A DNA stretch of 64,000 nt from Tetramitus jugosus (lineage: Eukaryota > Heterolobosea > Eutetramitea > Acrasida > Vahlkampfiidae), in NCBI GenBank assembly GCA_937625935.1, contig OW569363.1:434001-498000 (forward strand), given 5' to 3'. The notes beneath the pieces are model-generated. The model saw nothing but the letters and a program-made list of their open reading frames with translations. It did no database searches and had not been told where the DNA came from. Positions 31,501 through 41,400 of this stretch are shown here, in pieces. The position numbers and the translations under genes were made by a program. How positions within the stretch are numbered: position 1 is the stretch's first letter; each line of letters opens with the position of its first letter.

Positions 31501-34322
31501 TTCTGTATGATCTGATTATGATTGAAGAAGAGAGCAGCTCGTCGGCTCAAAAGGAATTCAAGAGAATGTATTTGGAGCAAGTTTTACCGTTCTTCATAGA
31601 AGCAATGTTCACAAATAGAAACGAGAAGATAACAAGCAAAGCTCGAGAGACAGTGCATCGCATGTCAAAGCAGTACTTTGGCACATTGTTAACCCTGCAG
31701 CATGTAGTCGAACCAGTAATCTCAAAAATATCTCGATTGTATATTAATGGAAAGAAGGGCACTTATTCTCGAGGAAGAATCAACGAGAACGTTATCCAAC
31801 TCTTAAATGATATTGGATTAATACCTGGACCGAGCTCTATGTTGGGTTATTACATACCAAAGTTTTTGAGAATAATCTTAGAGCAGATGAAAACAGAGAA
31901 GAAGTTTGGAGAACAATCACCCGATCAAGCCAAATTAGTTGAGGATGACACCTCTCACAGTGCTAATGTTTTGATTATCTATAAGCTCTTAGAAACGCTA
32001 TTGCATCGCATTGGGCACCAGTCGAACTCGACTGTAAATAGCATCTTGCTCAATAATCTGCAACTGTTTGTAGATTTGATGCAAATGTATGGGCCGTCGA
32101 CTCTCCATCCAGATTCTCCCATTGATGTTACAGATTGCTACTTTGATTCTGAACCAGAGAATTCTTTAACCATTGAAGTGTTTAAAAAGTACATACAATT
32201 GGTCACTTACATGCTTCAAGTTTGCGAAGTTGGTGTTCGTTTCCAAGTGATACAAGCTCTGAGAGGATCTATAAGATCTATTCTCCACTCCGATGTGAGT
32301 TTCAAATTCGATCACCCTGAAGAGAGTGTGTACGACTGCGGATATCAAAAGAGTGATATTTCTTTGTTAGCTCCAAATAAGGTTCGAATAGATGATGATG
32401 AGAAAGGAAAGCCATATCAACCGATCAGATCTCTAGTGTCGCGTATCAGGGCCAGTGTTATCTCACACAAAGAACAGCAGTCTCTTCTCTCAAGACGAAT
32501 GAGTACCAATGTTCCTCCATTGTATTCAGTCAAATCCTTAATGGAATCTAATGATCTCATGAATGAAATAGTGGGTGAACAACCAGAAATCACCTTCTTA
32601 CCGGAGCAATCTAGCTCAGAACTTGGTGTGGGTATTGAAGCTTCTCCTTCACCCTTGTTTGCAACAAAGGATGATTTTTTGAAGGGTTATTTGCTGTATG
32701 CCGAATTGTGTCGTGTGCTTGGCAATAGCTTAATGAGAGAGGCAGTGAATAATAGCAGAGTGTTCGAAGATTATTTTACAAGATCAATCCCTGTGCAAGA
32801 CAATAGCGAGAGTAACAACGAGTCTCCAGTACCTGCTCAAGCTTCATATCCTCACTGGTTCCTTCAAAATCCAGGAACTGTCCAACGAGTTGTTACATCA
32901 GGAGTAAGCTATGACGATGTACGAAATTCAGAATATCGAGTCAAAGGCATCCTTGAATTCGAGTTTGATGATGGCAAAATCGCAAGTAATTCAAACCCTT
33001 CCATCAGATGTATTGATATGTTAGAAAGTGACGAACGTATCTTTATAACCGGTGGTAGAGATCGTAATCTTCCTTGTGTTAAATTCTGGAATCTCGAGAG
33101 TGACAATCCTCATTCAATATCAACGTTATACCCATATCCCAGTGTGTCATCGAAGCGAGATATTGTCAAAGTGCAATTTTTGAACCCTAATGACGGAAGA
33201 ATTATGGCTTGCAGTGATCGTATCATTGGTAGTCCATATGGAAACCTTCACATTTTTGATACAGAAATGAATCGGCTACTGTTCACGATTCATGGTGGAG
33301 CAGGACCAAATCAGAATTCGTACTTTAATCACATGTCACAACGATCGATCGATTCGAAGGTTAATCTTCGATTCCTTCTGAATCGCAGCAATGTGCCAGA
33401 GACTCACAACCAGTCCATAATAACAGGCGTGAGCAATTTAGATCACCGTAATGGTCAGATTGCATCATTTGATGTGCTAAATAACAACATGCTCGTAACA
33501 ACAACAAACGACTGCAAACTCAAATTCTACGATCTAAGAGCAAGTGGAGTCAGAGAATGTTACGAATGGAGAATATTCCCACCAATGCATCAATTTGGAC
33601 GTTCTTCCATTCCCTCTGTTCCTCTCTCTGTTAGTGCTTGTGCTCCACAGGATAAGCACATTGCTGTTGGACTATCAACTGGAGTGGTATTTTTACTGGA
33701 GAAGTATTCAGGCCTCATAATTGATTCATTCCAGGCCCATGATAGAGAAATTTCAAAGATCGCACCCTACAAGTCAACTCCTGGACATTTGTTTACCTGC
33801 AGCAGCGCTGCAGAGAGTAATGTGAAATCTGACTTGATTCGAATGTGGGACACGCATTCATCCGTGCCAGCCAAATGCGAGCGAGCGTTCAAGTTAAACG
33901 TCTCTCAATTACAACCTCAGTCGCAACAAGATACCCTTATTTCTCAAGCGCATATCGCAGTTCGCTCATTTGACGTATGTTCCCGGACAGACAGCGATCA
34001 TATCTTTGCAGTGACCAATCATTCGGTTTTGCATTATCGAAACTCGAATTTCATTTCTCCACCAGAATCAGTTGACGATACGATGGCGTACAATCCATCC
34101 TTTGGCCGAAACCGAAGACCTTCCTCCCAGACTGCCCCTAACTTCCACATGAACCTTATTTATAATCTCTCCTCACAAGATACAACTCAGTCTCCCAATC
34201 CTATAACACCAGTTACTCCATCCATGGGAGCATCCTCCAAGTTTACAGACGTCAAGTACTTCCCTCTGCACAAGCTCCTTCTGGTCACGACAAGTGATGG
34301 CAAAATTGGAGTGTTCAGTTAA
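28590..34322 (+). CDS. WDR81: WDR81-like BEACH/kinase-like/WD40 protein
   Basis: The protein is 1910 residues in one exon; human WDR81 is about 1940. The N-terminus MGQNLS fits N-myristoylation. A protein-kinase-like half (HGKIRPCNILL) lies at about residues 230-313. A BEACH domain follows at about 434-640 (SNYEYLIALNEMAGRR, LPWVMDF, VRTHYEPREYPLSVVRMYHWTPDE, FGYKLSGQAA). The kinase-like C-lobe resumes near 728 (DDMFALGCLLAELYTF). A helical middle leads to C-terminal WD40 repeats from about 1470 to the end. BEACH inserted in a degenerate kinase is specific to WDR81, which acts with WDR91 to restrain endosomal PI3-kinase and in aggregate autophagy. A Ser/Asn-rich insert precedes BEACH. It converges with the kinesin, with 16 bp between the genes. 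Confidence 0.9.
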   Translation: MGQNLSIATEKLIIQEELGPLGIDYQYALTGGDSSPYRSPYVCAKISSTVNSLQYTKNGAINDDDDQEEQQNNNESTTSSPIQLLFLKSYNDHHHRRSGNGEDSFLLIKVIPKSFALYEEQHVERNMFTMTTTTTTNNGGDDAVSRKMDQEVFISLLYTISQLYQISPDLVNQMYFNYDLFEQQLSLLEEGECNNVNGEQQEAEHLKTMMLNKKKQNFVLQMLNGCFMPKHANLPALYGVFQSKRAFYLLMDHQNFTLDELLKFNQPILKLDDTKRRFLFYQMIQFVFFCHKSGFAHGKIRPCNILLNDMLWVSIIGQDILYTPKLDDPMFAVTNDGGSGGHVVPDGANATREVDGSSSSSPSSLVVPPLRLNSPSIRNNNDSPAMVSARAPSPTVPASHSNNNNTNYYGSLPSLESISGGTNNTYGSVNRSSVVDDDLVSSVISRWQKREISNYEYLIALNEMAGRRLGDSQFHPILPWVMDFSSPFGEWRDLTKTKYRLNKGDQMLDFTFQSPENPHHVTEPLSEITYFIYMARRTPVELLKLHVRTHYEPREYPLSVVRMYHWTPDECIPELYTDPSVFKSIHPDMSDLELPEWATDANDFIQKHREALESDQVSRQLHHWIDLIFGYKLSGQAAIDAKNVMLKKEHNDLIPTRYGYVQLFNDPHPPRFCSSIQDDANGLELAFYEQTLRFSATYFSTPEYHTIPYLIRAKKCQIEVSQKDLFADDMFALGCLLAELYTFQPLFNSKTLDYYLTNPDMSKYKSVPQFEKIPQPARFIIESLIDLDASKRKKVFQHPQSKRMFPTFFKFAYWFLSKFYTLPTQEEKLSFAMKHVTPNSVEREFFSSGYNPYMNNGGLLVDLPSEGLEITLPHVLQYFFSVKKVITTSGVVDVQHLRSWCDGVKILKKVGKHINRSKLLRCETIRKLVKKKLNELYLESEKMEGRTLPAQDLAILTDLQLNLYSFSFSSFLYDLIMIEEESSSSAQKEFKRMYLEQVLPFFIEAMFTNRNEKITSKARETVHRMSKQYFGTLLTLQHVVEPVISKISRLYINGKKGTYSRGRINENVIQLLNDIGLIPGPSSMLGYYIPKFLRIILEQMKTEKKFGEQSPDQAKLVEDDTSHSANVLIIYKLLETLLHRIGHQSNSTVNSILLNNLQLFVDLMQMYGPSTLHPDSPIDVTDCYFDSEPENSLTIEVFKKYIQLVTYMLQVCEVGVRFQVIQALRGSIRSILHSDVSFKFDHPEESVYDCGYQKSDISLLAPNKVRIDDDEKGKPYQPIRSLVSRIRASVISHKEQQSLLSRRMSTNVPPLYSVKSLMESNDLMNEIVGEQPEITFLPEQSSSELGVGIEASPSPLFATKDDFLKGYLLYAELCRVLGNSLMREAVNNSRVFEDYFTRSIPVQDNSESNNESPVPAQASYPHWFLQNPGTVQRVVTSGVSYDDVRNSEYRVKGILEFEFDDGKIASNSNPSIRCIDMLESDERIFITGGRDRNLPCVKFWNLESDNPHSISTLYPYPSVSSKRDIVKVQFLNPNDGRIMACSDRIIGSPYGNLHIFDTEMNRLLFTIHGGAGPNQNSYFNHMSQRSIDSKVNLRFLLNRSNVPETHNQSIITGVSNLDHRNGQIASFDVLNNNMLVTTTNDCKLKFYDLRASGVRECYEWRIFPPMHQFGRSSIPSVPLSVSACAPQDKHIAVGLSTGVVFLLEKYSGLIIDSFQAHDREISKIAPYKSTPGHLFTCSSAAESNVKSDLIRMWDTHSSVPAKCERAFKLNVSQLQPQSQQDTLISQAHIAVRSFDVCSRTDSDHIFAVTNHSVLHYRNSNFISPPESVDDTMAYNPSFGRNRRPSSQTAPNFHMNLIYNLSSQDTTQSPNPITPVTPSMGASSKFTDVKYFPLHKLLLVTTSDGKIGVFS

Positions 34323-34338
34323 ATGTTTTATTTATTGG

Positions 34339-35996
34339 TTATGATATGATACAGCACCTCTTTTTCTCCGATTGAGACTTACCAATAGGGTCACACTCAA
34401 CTTGCACTCCATCATTGCTCAGATAGTTGTCTTGTTCACTTGACGAATGATTGATTTCTGCATCGTATGGAATTTGATTCTGTTCGAGCAATCCCTCCAG
34501 ATACTCCACTCTCAAGCGCAATCGCTTGTTCTCAGCCATCAAATCAGCAATCTTAGCCAACTTGGGATCTCTAGCAAGTTTAACTCTGTTCTTGATTTGC
34601 TTTGCTCTATCTGCAAACTTGAGAGTAGACAAAGACTCCTCAAGGTTGATTGATGCAGGGCTAAGGGCACAGATCATGAGTGTAATGGAGTTTCCTCCCA
34701 AAGAATCTTGTAGTAAACGGGTCAGTTTGCTATCTCGGTATGGGACATAAGGCTTATTCATCGCGAGAGCATTAATCACATTTCCCAGACTGGATAAGCT
34801 CTGATTAATCTTTGCTCCCTCCATTAACCGCTTTCCCTCAGCTCCCGTTGATCCGGCTCTCTCACTTCCAGCGAGATCGACCATGTGGAGTTTTGATTGT
34901 CTCAAAGAGAAACCATTGGTGTCTCCTGTTTCCTGTTGTTCTATAAAGAACGTGAGGACAGAGTGAGAGCGACTGGATACTGCATTCATCTTGGTTTCTC
35001 CTTTGGTTCTGAATTCTGTTCCGTGCTCAATCACTGACAAAACATCCTCATACCGACTCACAGGAATCTGTATCAGATTGCTAACATGTATTCCCTTAAC
35101 GGGATCCTCTCTAATCTTTAATTCTGCATCTTGAGTGCTCAATCCTTTGTACTTGGCCATTAAATCAACCAAGTTGTCATTGTAAATCTCCAAATATGAC
35201 ACTGATATCTGTACGATAGAGATTACTTGTTAGATACCTCGCATAGAATTAGTTATTTGTGCTTTTTCGACTTACATTACTCTCAATTTGGTTCGACCTT
35301 GAGTTAAAGTAATCGAACAAATCAACTCCAATCTTCTTCATCACCCCAGGGTGTTGTTCATCTCCCTCCATTGTAAAAGTTTTGCCACTACCTGTTTGTC
35401 CATAGGCAAACACACATCCGTTATACCCTGACACACATCTATTCAACAACTTACGTCCTGTTGCTTCATATACTTCATCTTGTGTTGAGCCCTGTCCGAA
35501 CACTCGATCAAAGGAAAAGGTCTTATCCTCGGACGTGGAAGATGCCAGTTTCTCCTTTCGAGAAATCTTTATTGACTTGTCTCCAATCATCTCCACACAA
35601 GTACCACTGTTGACACTTGTTTCTCTCTGATTGGGTGGTCTCACCCTCACGACGACCATGACCTACAATAGAGACATGTTCAATAAGATAAGAACACATG
35701 AAAGATGCATCAAAGGGTTACCATGTAAACATTACACTTACACTCTCATCATTTGAACCAGAATCATTATGTACAGTAGAACTTTTACTCTCTGTTACTT
35801 CTTCAATAGCTATAGATGTAGTGTTCTTTCCTAAATTTTTCGAGTTGTTCGTTGTTACTGCTGTTCCCTTTGAGTGAGTGGGTTTTGGTGAAACTGCTCT
35901 ATCGGTACCATCGGCGCTTTCGACCTTTGGACTCACCTTGACCACATTGGACTTTGTTTTATGAACATTGTTCATATTGTTCCCGTTAGACTTCAT
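34339..35996 (-). CDS. N-terminal-motor kinesin ending in a CAAX prenylation box
   Basis: Exons are 35742-35996, 35276-35662 and 34339-35208; introns are 79 and 67 nt. The product is 503 residues. An 85-residue Ser/Thr/Lys-rich leader precedes the motor (VMVVVRVRPPN). The P-loop is AYGQTGSGKT, switch I is NAVSSRSHS, switch II is VDLAGSERAG, and YVPYRDSKLTRLLQDSLGG follows. The neck continues into a short coiled coil (LMAENKRLRLRVEYLEGLLEQN) and a 40-residue tail. The C-terminus is KKRCCIIS: a basic patch, a second Cys and a CIIS CAAX box, which would be farnesylated and perhaps palmitoylated. The motor would then be tethered directly to membrane. The kinesin family cannot be fixed from the motor alone. 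A plus-end-directed motor is likely from the N-terminal position. Confidence 0.9.
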
Positions 35997-36272
35997 GTTG
36001 TTTGTTTGCTATAGCAACTTCCGAAGGTGGATGACCAACAAGCAATGACCCGACATCTAGAAAAGAGCCGATCAATGTTCCTTGCGAACACAACCATCAG
36101 TTTGGGACACTACAATCAAATTTAGATGAAGAGCTCCGGACTGTAGTCAAGAATGATGATGCGTTACCGCTACAGTACTGTTCGTTCGAATAGGAGAAAT
36201 GACCACTGCGAAGGAAGGCAAACACGCGGAAGGAGATTAGCGCTCGTATCTCCCAAAAATCAACATCTTTTA

Positions 36273-36794
36273 TTAGAGTTCACCACACTCTGAGATAACG
36301 ACAGGTATCTTTGGTTTGGAGTCTGCTCCTACAGGAACATTCTCAATCTTTCTTACAGTGATCATACCGTCAATCACTCTTCCAAACACAACGTGCTTGT
36401 CATCTAACCAAGTAGTCTTTGTTGTCGTAATAAAGAATTGACATCCGTTGCTATTGGGTCCTGAATTCGCCATGGAAAGCAAACCAGGCACCGTGTGCTT
36501 CAAATCAAAATTTTCATCGTCAAAACGATCGCCGTAAATGCTCATGGCGCCAGTTCCATCTCCGTTCACAAAATCTCCGCCTTGGATCATAAAATCCTTG
36601 ATGACACGATGGAATGTGCAACCCTTGTAGCCTTGTGGTAAGCCTTGTTGCCTGAATTCACCTGTGCACAATTGACGGAAATTCTCTGCTGTTTTTGGGA
36701 CTCTATCAGCAAAAAGCTCCATTTTGATGCGTCCTGCACTCTGACCACCAATGGTGATATCAAAGAAGACGATCGGATTGTCGATGGATGTCAT
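36273..36794 (-). CDS. PPIH: Peptidyl-prolyl cis-trans isomerase H (cyclophilin H)
   Basis: The 173-residue protein is a cyclophilin closest to PPIH, the U4/U6.U5 snRNP-associated isomerase. Human-like features are [13 protein letters not shown] near the N-terminus, [22 protein letters not shown], the catalytic [31 protein letters not shown], the cyclosporin-contact Trp in [12 protein letters not shown], and the end [20 protein letters not shown] chose ATG 36794. A longer frame to 36905 exists, but its extra residues ([13 protein letters not shown]) are just the antisense-free reading of the tRNA gene upstream. There is no intron. Confidence 0.95.
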   Translation of the reverse strand: MTSIDNPIVFFDITIGGQSAGRIKMELFADRVPKTAENFRQLCTGEFRQQGLPQGYKGCTFHRVIKDFMIQGGDFVNGDGTGAMSIYGDRFDDENFDLKHTVPGLLSMANSGPNSNGCQFFITTTKTTWLDDKHVVFGRVIDGMITVRKIENVPVGADSKPKIPVVISECGEL

Positions 36795-36848
36795 TGTTGA
36801 TCGGTTTTCGTTTTGTTTTCTGTGCAAAGAATGCAGAGCAAGAAGATC

Positions 36849-36852
36849 AAAA
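36849..36852 (-). terminator. RNA polymerase III terminator of tRNA-Val
   Basis: A TTTT run on the minus strand begins 6 nt past the tRNA discriminator base, the usual place and form of a Pol III stop. Confidence 0.7.
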
Positions 36853-36857
36853 TGATT

Positions 36858-36931
36858 TACGATTGACCGGGATCGAACCGGCGACCTTGAGCGTGTTAAG
36901 CTCACGATCTAACCAACTGATCTACAACCGC
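36858..36931 (-). tRNA. tRNA-Val (anticodon AAC)
   Basis: Read on the minus strand from 36931, the sequence folds as a full cloverleaf. The acceptor stem is GCGGTTG with CAATCGT (two G.U pairs). The D stem is GATC/GATC around AGTTGGTTA. The anticodon stem is TGAGC/GCTCA with loop TTAACAC. The T stem is GCCGG/CCGGT around TTCGATC. The discriminator is A at 36858. Position 34-36 reads AAC, for valine. The internal B box GGTTCGATCCC is canonical. There is no intron and no encoded CCA. The gene lies 63 bp upstream of the PPIH start codon on the same strand, and a retrotransposon is inserted just upstream of it. Confidence 0.95.
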
Positions 36932-36971
36932 TGATGTTATTTACATAGAATTCGGTATTCTGCGCAGCGAG

Positions 36972-36981
36972 AGCCGGAGAC
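36972..36981. repeat. Left target-site duplication of the retrotransposon
   Basis: GCCGGAGAC at 36973-36981, preceded by an A, is repeated exactly at 42371-42379 after the 3' A-tract. The ambiguous A makes the duplication 9 or 10 bp. It is the signature of target-primed insertion. Confidence 0.9.
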
Positions 36982-36985
36982 AAAG

Positions 36986-37017
<32 letters not shown>

Positions 37018-37018
37018 C

Positions 37019-38410
37019 ATGAAAAAAAACGCAAACATTCCGTCCTCATCCTCGAGCGAGGTGAGGGAGTATGCACGTAATGGATACTCGGTGTGGACCA
37101 CTTTGAAAAGCGGTTCCATCAATAAGAAGGAAGCTGTGATTAAAGGTCGTGAGTGTAATAGAACAGGCCCTGCTATCGCAAGAACAATTGGAATGACATA
37201 CAGTAATTGGATCACGAGGGTTCAAGTCATAAAATGGGACAAGGGTCATTTTATCGCATGGGTGAATGTCAAGGAGGACAAAGTATACGAGTTTGTTGAG
37301 GACTTCAATTCAACAAAGAAGATTTCACACACTGTTGCGGCAATCAAGAGAGATACTGATACTGAGAAGAAGCTGGTTGTACACAAGGTAGAGGGAATGA
37401 CGAAGGACGATATTGCAAGCATGATCGGCCGTGAGAAGGTACGCCATGTGGATGTAAAAGGCAAAACAGCGTTTGTGACGATGACTTCTCAGACATATGC
37501 ACAAGCAGTAATGAATGATCGGACTATGACGGCTGAAATCTCTCAGTACGTAAACAGAGAACAAGACCCAGTCAAGCTGATGTCTAAGAGGTTCCAAAGA
37601 GTGAAAGAAATGATGACAAAGCAGATCGAAAGTCTACAGAAAAGAGTTAAGCAATTGGAAGACCTTGTCACAAATACAAAAAGACCAAGAAAGAAAGTCA
37701 ATGTTCCAAAAACCACAAATATCAGGATTGTACAGAGTGGCAAGGCCCAAGTTAATCCAACAATAGAAGATCAAGTTATTGATAAGGCAGTTTCGCCATT
37801 GGACGTAGAAGATAGGCAATTAAGTGACAACCAGGGACAGGAAGAGTCAACTACAGAAGAAGATGTCACAATGACCGAAGTGGTGGGAACAATGGTCAAC
37901 ATCATAGCAAGAGACAACAACAGTCCAACACAAACTCTACAACAACCGGTACATAATAACCAGGGAAACTATGTGGATCCGAGCGTAGAAATTATGGAGG
38001 ACTCTAGTGATAACTGGGAATCTGCTCTGAGCCAAGAGTACACTACACCCCAAGAACCAGTAAGAACGTTCAGAGAAATGGAAACAGCACTGTTCAGTAA
38101 CGTTGAAAGAACTTCGGAATCTGAACTACAGAAGGAGGAGAGAAGGCAAGAGAGAAGAAGGAGAAGGCTTCTGCGTGAAAGACAAGCAAGCATTTGCCAA
38201 TTTTTAACTTCTGAGCTGGGATCTACGGAAACTGGAGAGAACACTCCCATCAAAGAGAGTGGTAAAAGAGGAACACTTAATCAGTTGAATGGAAACAACA
38301 AAAAGAGACCAATGCTTGAGACACCGCCTAGAAATGTTGGTGCGGAAGAGATCAACCAACGCCAGGTTGAAGAACCCACAGAGACAGTACAAACCCAACA
38401 CTCATGTTGA
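37019..38410 (+). CDS. LINE ORF1 protein
   Basis: The protein is 463 residues. It lacks a zinc knuckle. The first 190 residues look folded (MKKNANIPSSSSSE start, then VRHVDVKGKTAFVTMTSQ) and could be an RNA-binding module. A coiled coil follows near residues 190-222 (KRFQRVKEMMTKQIESLQKR), then a basic patch (TKRPRKKVNVP) and a long Gln/Glu/Thr-rich disordered tail with a basic stretch (ERRQERRRRRLLRER). This is the layout expected of a nucleic-acid-binding ORF1p that multimerises. The start is 2 nt after the A-tract. Its stop overlaps the start of ORF2 in the sequence ATGTTGA (38404-38410). Confidence 0.85.
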   Translation: MKKNANIPSSSSSEVREYARNGYSVWTTLKSGSINKKEAVIKGRECNRTGPAIARTIGMTYSNWITRVQVIKWDKGHFIAWVNVKEDKVYEFVEDFNSTKKISHTVAAIKRDTDTEKKLVVHKVEGMTKDDIASMIGREKVRHVDVKGKTAFVTMTSQTYAQAVMNDRTMTAEISQYVNREQDPVKLMSKRFQRVKEMMTKQIESLQKRVKQLEDLVTNTKRPRKKVNVPKTTNIRIVQSGKAQVNPTIEDQVIDKAVSPLDVEDRQLSDNQGQEESTTEEDVTMTEVVGTMVNIIARDNNSPTQTLQQPVHNNQGNYVDPSVEIMEDSSDNWESALSQEYTTPQEPVRTFREMETALFSNVERTSESELQKEERRQERRRRRLLRERQASICQFLTSELGSTETGENTPIKESGKRGTLNQLNGNNKKRPMLETPPRNVGAEEINQRQVEEPTETVQTQHSC

Positions 38411-41400
38411 GAGTCATATGGTACAATATTAACGGCATCAAAGGGAAAGCCAATGATGTAGTAAGTTTGATGGAGAACGAAGAGATAGACGTTCTCATGT
38501 TACAAGAGGCCAGTGGAATCAACGACGAGTGGTTCCAAAGGTTAAGTCGTAAATTGAGTAGGATCAATTGTGTCCTAATTTGTGATGTACCAAATTCTCA
38601 TCTCGCTACAATTGTGAGAACTAAACAGGTGCAAACATATGGTGTACTCCTAAGTAAGGAAAGACTACAAGTAATTAAGGTAGTCACAGAAAACACAACA
38701 GTCACGTTGGCAAACCACTATGGGCCCCATAGGAAAGATCTGACACACTACAAGTGGCTGGAAGAAACAATAAGTATGTATTCACTGACTGGCAAGTTCG
38801 CTTTGGGTGGAGATCATAACGCGGTAACCAAAGAAACGGACAGAACAGCAAGGAGATTAGACAGTAATTCGCAACTGCTCGTCGAAGCACTCACGAACAA
38901 CAATATGTTGGATGCTAATGATGCTCTGGGTGTTGAAAGATTCCATACCTTCTACAGGAAAGGATCCTCATCGCGCATCGACTCTGTATGGTGCAACAGA
39001 GCAGCCATGTCAGTCGTAGATCAAGTCATGATGTTCACGAAGAATGGAGTGAACAGCGATCATGTCCCAACAATGCTGTTGATATCACAAGTCAATTATG
39101 CGACAGAGAGGAGTTGCAGGGAAGCATATCGGTTCCCTAGTAGCCAAAAGGATGTGAGGTGGGTGAAATATGGCCAAAGAATCATAGAAGAACTGGAGGC
39201 ACTCAGTGTCCAAAACGAACGGGACACCGATAAACAGTGCGAGTTAATTACGGACACACTCCTTAAGCATGCCCAAGAATTTCGCATAGACTACAAAGAA
39301 AGAACATGGACACACAACAGAAGTGTGAGAAGAATGTTGAAGCAAAGGGAAGCATTGCTGGAGTTTTTAAATAGACGCGCGTGGAACTCACAGCTGGAAA
39401 AAATATGCAGTAACTCTGACAAGTATCTCCCAAGGTACGATAGGGTATTGGAAACACTAAAACATGTGGGAAAAGTACTCCAAAGGGCAAGGACCAAAAA
39501 GACAACGCAAAAATTCAGGAAATGGGAATGGGAGTCCAGAACAGCTGAATTCAAGGATCCCTCAAAGTTCTTTTCGGCAGCTTCAGCTAAGAAGAGTTGT
39601 CGAGTGCGTCTAAATAGAGTGTCAAAGGATGGACTACTGCATAGTGATCCTCATATGGTAGGAGAAGTGGCAGCAGACTACTTCGAAGGAGCTTTCAGAA
39701 AGGAGGAGGCTAACATGAGCTTCTTGGCTATGCTGGAGAAGAACACTGACAAACACAAAATACGTGAGTGTATTAAGCCTTTTAATACGGAGGAAGTTGC
39801 GAACGCTATCAAATGGCTGAGGAACAGGAAGTGCCCTGGTGCTGACAGAGTCCAAAATGAGATGATCAAACTCCCAAGGACGAAGAAGAGAGACTTTAGG
39901 TGGGAGTTTGCAGATATCCTTTGCACTTTCTTCAACAATATTACGAGAACAGGGAAATTTCCGAAGTCGTGGAAGGAGTGTATTATAATACCTGCCTATA
40001 AGAAGGGAGACGTCTCGAACCCGGAGAATTATAGACCCATTTGCTTACTCAGCTCAATTTCCAAACTTTACACCAAGTTGCTGAACATGAGAGTGGCGAA
40101 AGCAGCGGAAGAAGGTGGTATCTTCTCCAATGTCCAAGGAGGAGGCAGGAGATATCGTGACATTAGAGAGAAACTCTCTCTGATCAGAGGAATTATAGAT
40201 CATTCTAACCGTCATGATCGACAGCTCTATCTGTTGCTGACTGATATTTCTAAAGCCTTTGATTCGGTCCCACACAACGCAATTGAATCGGTGTACAAGT
40301 TCTTCGGATTTCCAATCGAGATTGTAAAGTTGGTAAGTAGTATGGTACGAGACAATTACGCACGTGTCATGACTTCGTCGTTGTCACGGAGGTTTCACAT
40401 GGGAAAGGGTACAAGGCAGGGTGACTCCCTGTCTCCAACCACTTACATTCTTGTGCACCAAGTTGTGCTCCTGTATGTAAACCAGAGAATGAATGGGATC
40501 AAGGTCATGTCCCAGAGGCTGTGGAATGCAGCGTATGTGGATGATTGTAACCTTTTTGCGGAATCCAGGGGAGACATGGAAAAAGCTGCAGAAGCAATGT
40601 CCACGGTGTTAGGATGGCTACGAATGACCATGCACCCGGACAAACTCGAATTGTATGTAAGAAAATTGGACGATGAGTCGACGCACGACATAACGGTAGG
40701 GAAGAAGTTAGTTCGTGCTAAGAACAACAAACAGGGCTTCCGAGCACTGGGTCTATACACCAACCTCAGAGGTAGTACCAACACACAAAGAGAGCAGGCT
40801 TGGCAGAAAGCACAAAGAGTGGTAGTCAGATTGAAGCTGATGAGACTCACGGCAAGACAGGTAAGTAGGGTGGTCAACACATGCATCCACCCAGTCTTTA
40901 CATACGCCTCGGAGTTCACTGACTGGCCTCAAGGGTGGCTTAACAAGGTCAACTTGCTGGGTAGGTCATTGGTGAAGTATGGCTCCAAAGCGATGAAGAT
41001 TTTCCCAAGTGAACTCCTCTCGGTCGAAAGTGAAATGGGATTGGTCGGATTGAAGGATATAGAAGAAACGATAACCACACAAACCGCATGGTTTGTGTGC
41101 GCTATGATTAATGGTAAAAGAGACACGGAAGCCAGAAAGCTGTTCCTTGACACGCTTGAGGACATCAAGCACAATCAAACATTCCAATATGAGAATGTAT
41201 ATCAGTCAAGGAACAGGCTAGAGGCAGTCAAAGGATCATATCACAAGTGGTGCGCCAGCAGATTGCACAAACACCATATCAGGGTTGTAGTCAATACCCA
41301 ACAGCAACAGTGTGATGAGTGCTGTTTAGCTAGGTATGTACCCTCCAGCCTGCTCAAAACGCTGTTTAAGGCGGGCATCACGAGTCGCGAACAATTGATG

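Noticed and set aside
36795-36905. N-terminal extension of cyclophilin H ([13 protein letters not shown])
   Set aside because: The extra codons are translated tRNA-Val sequence; the ATG at 36794 gives the expected PPIH N-terminus.
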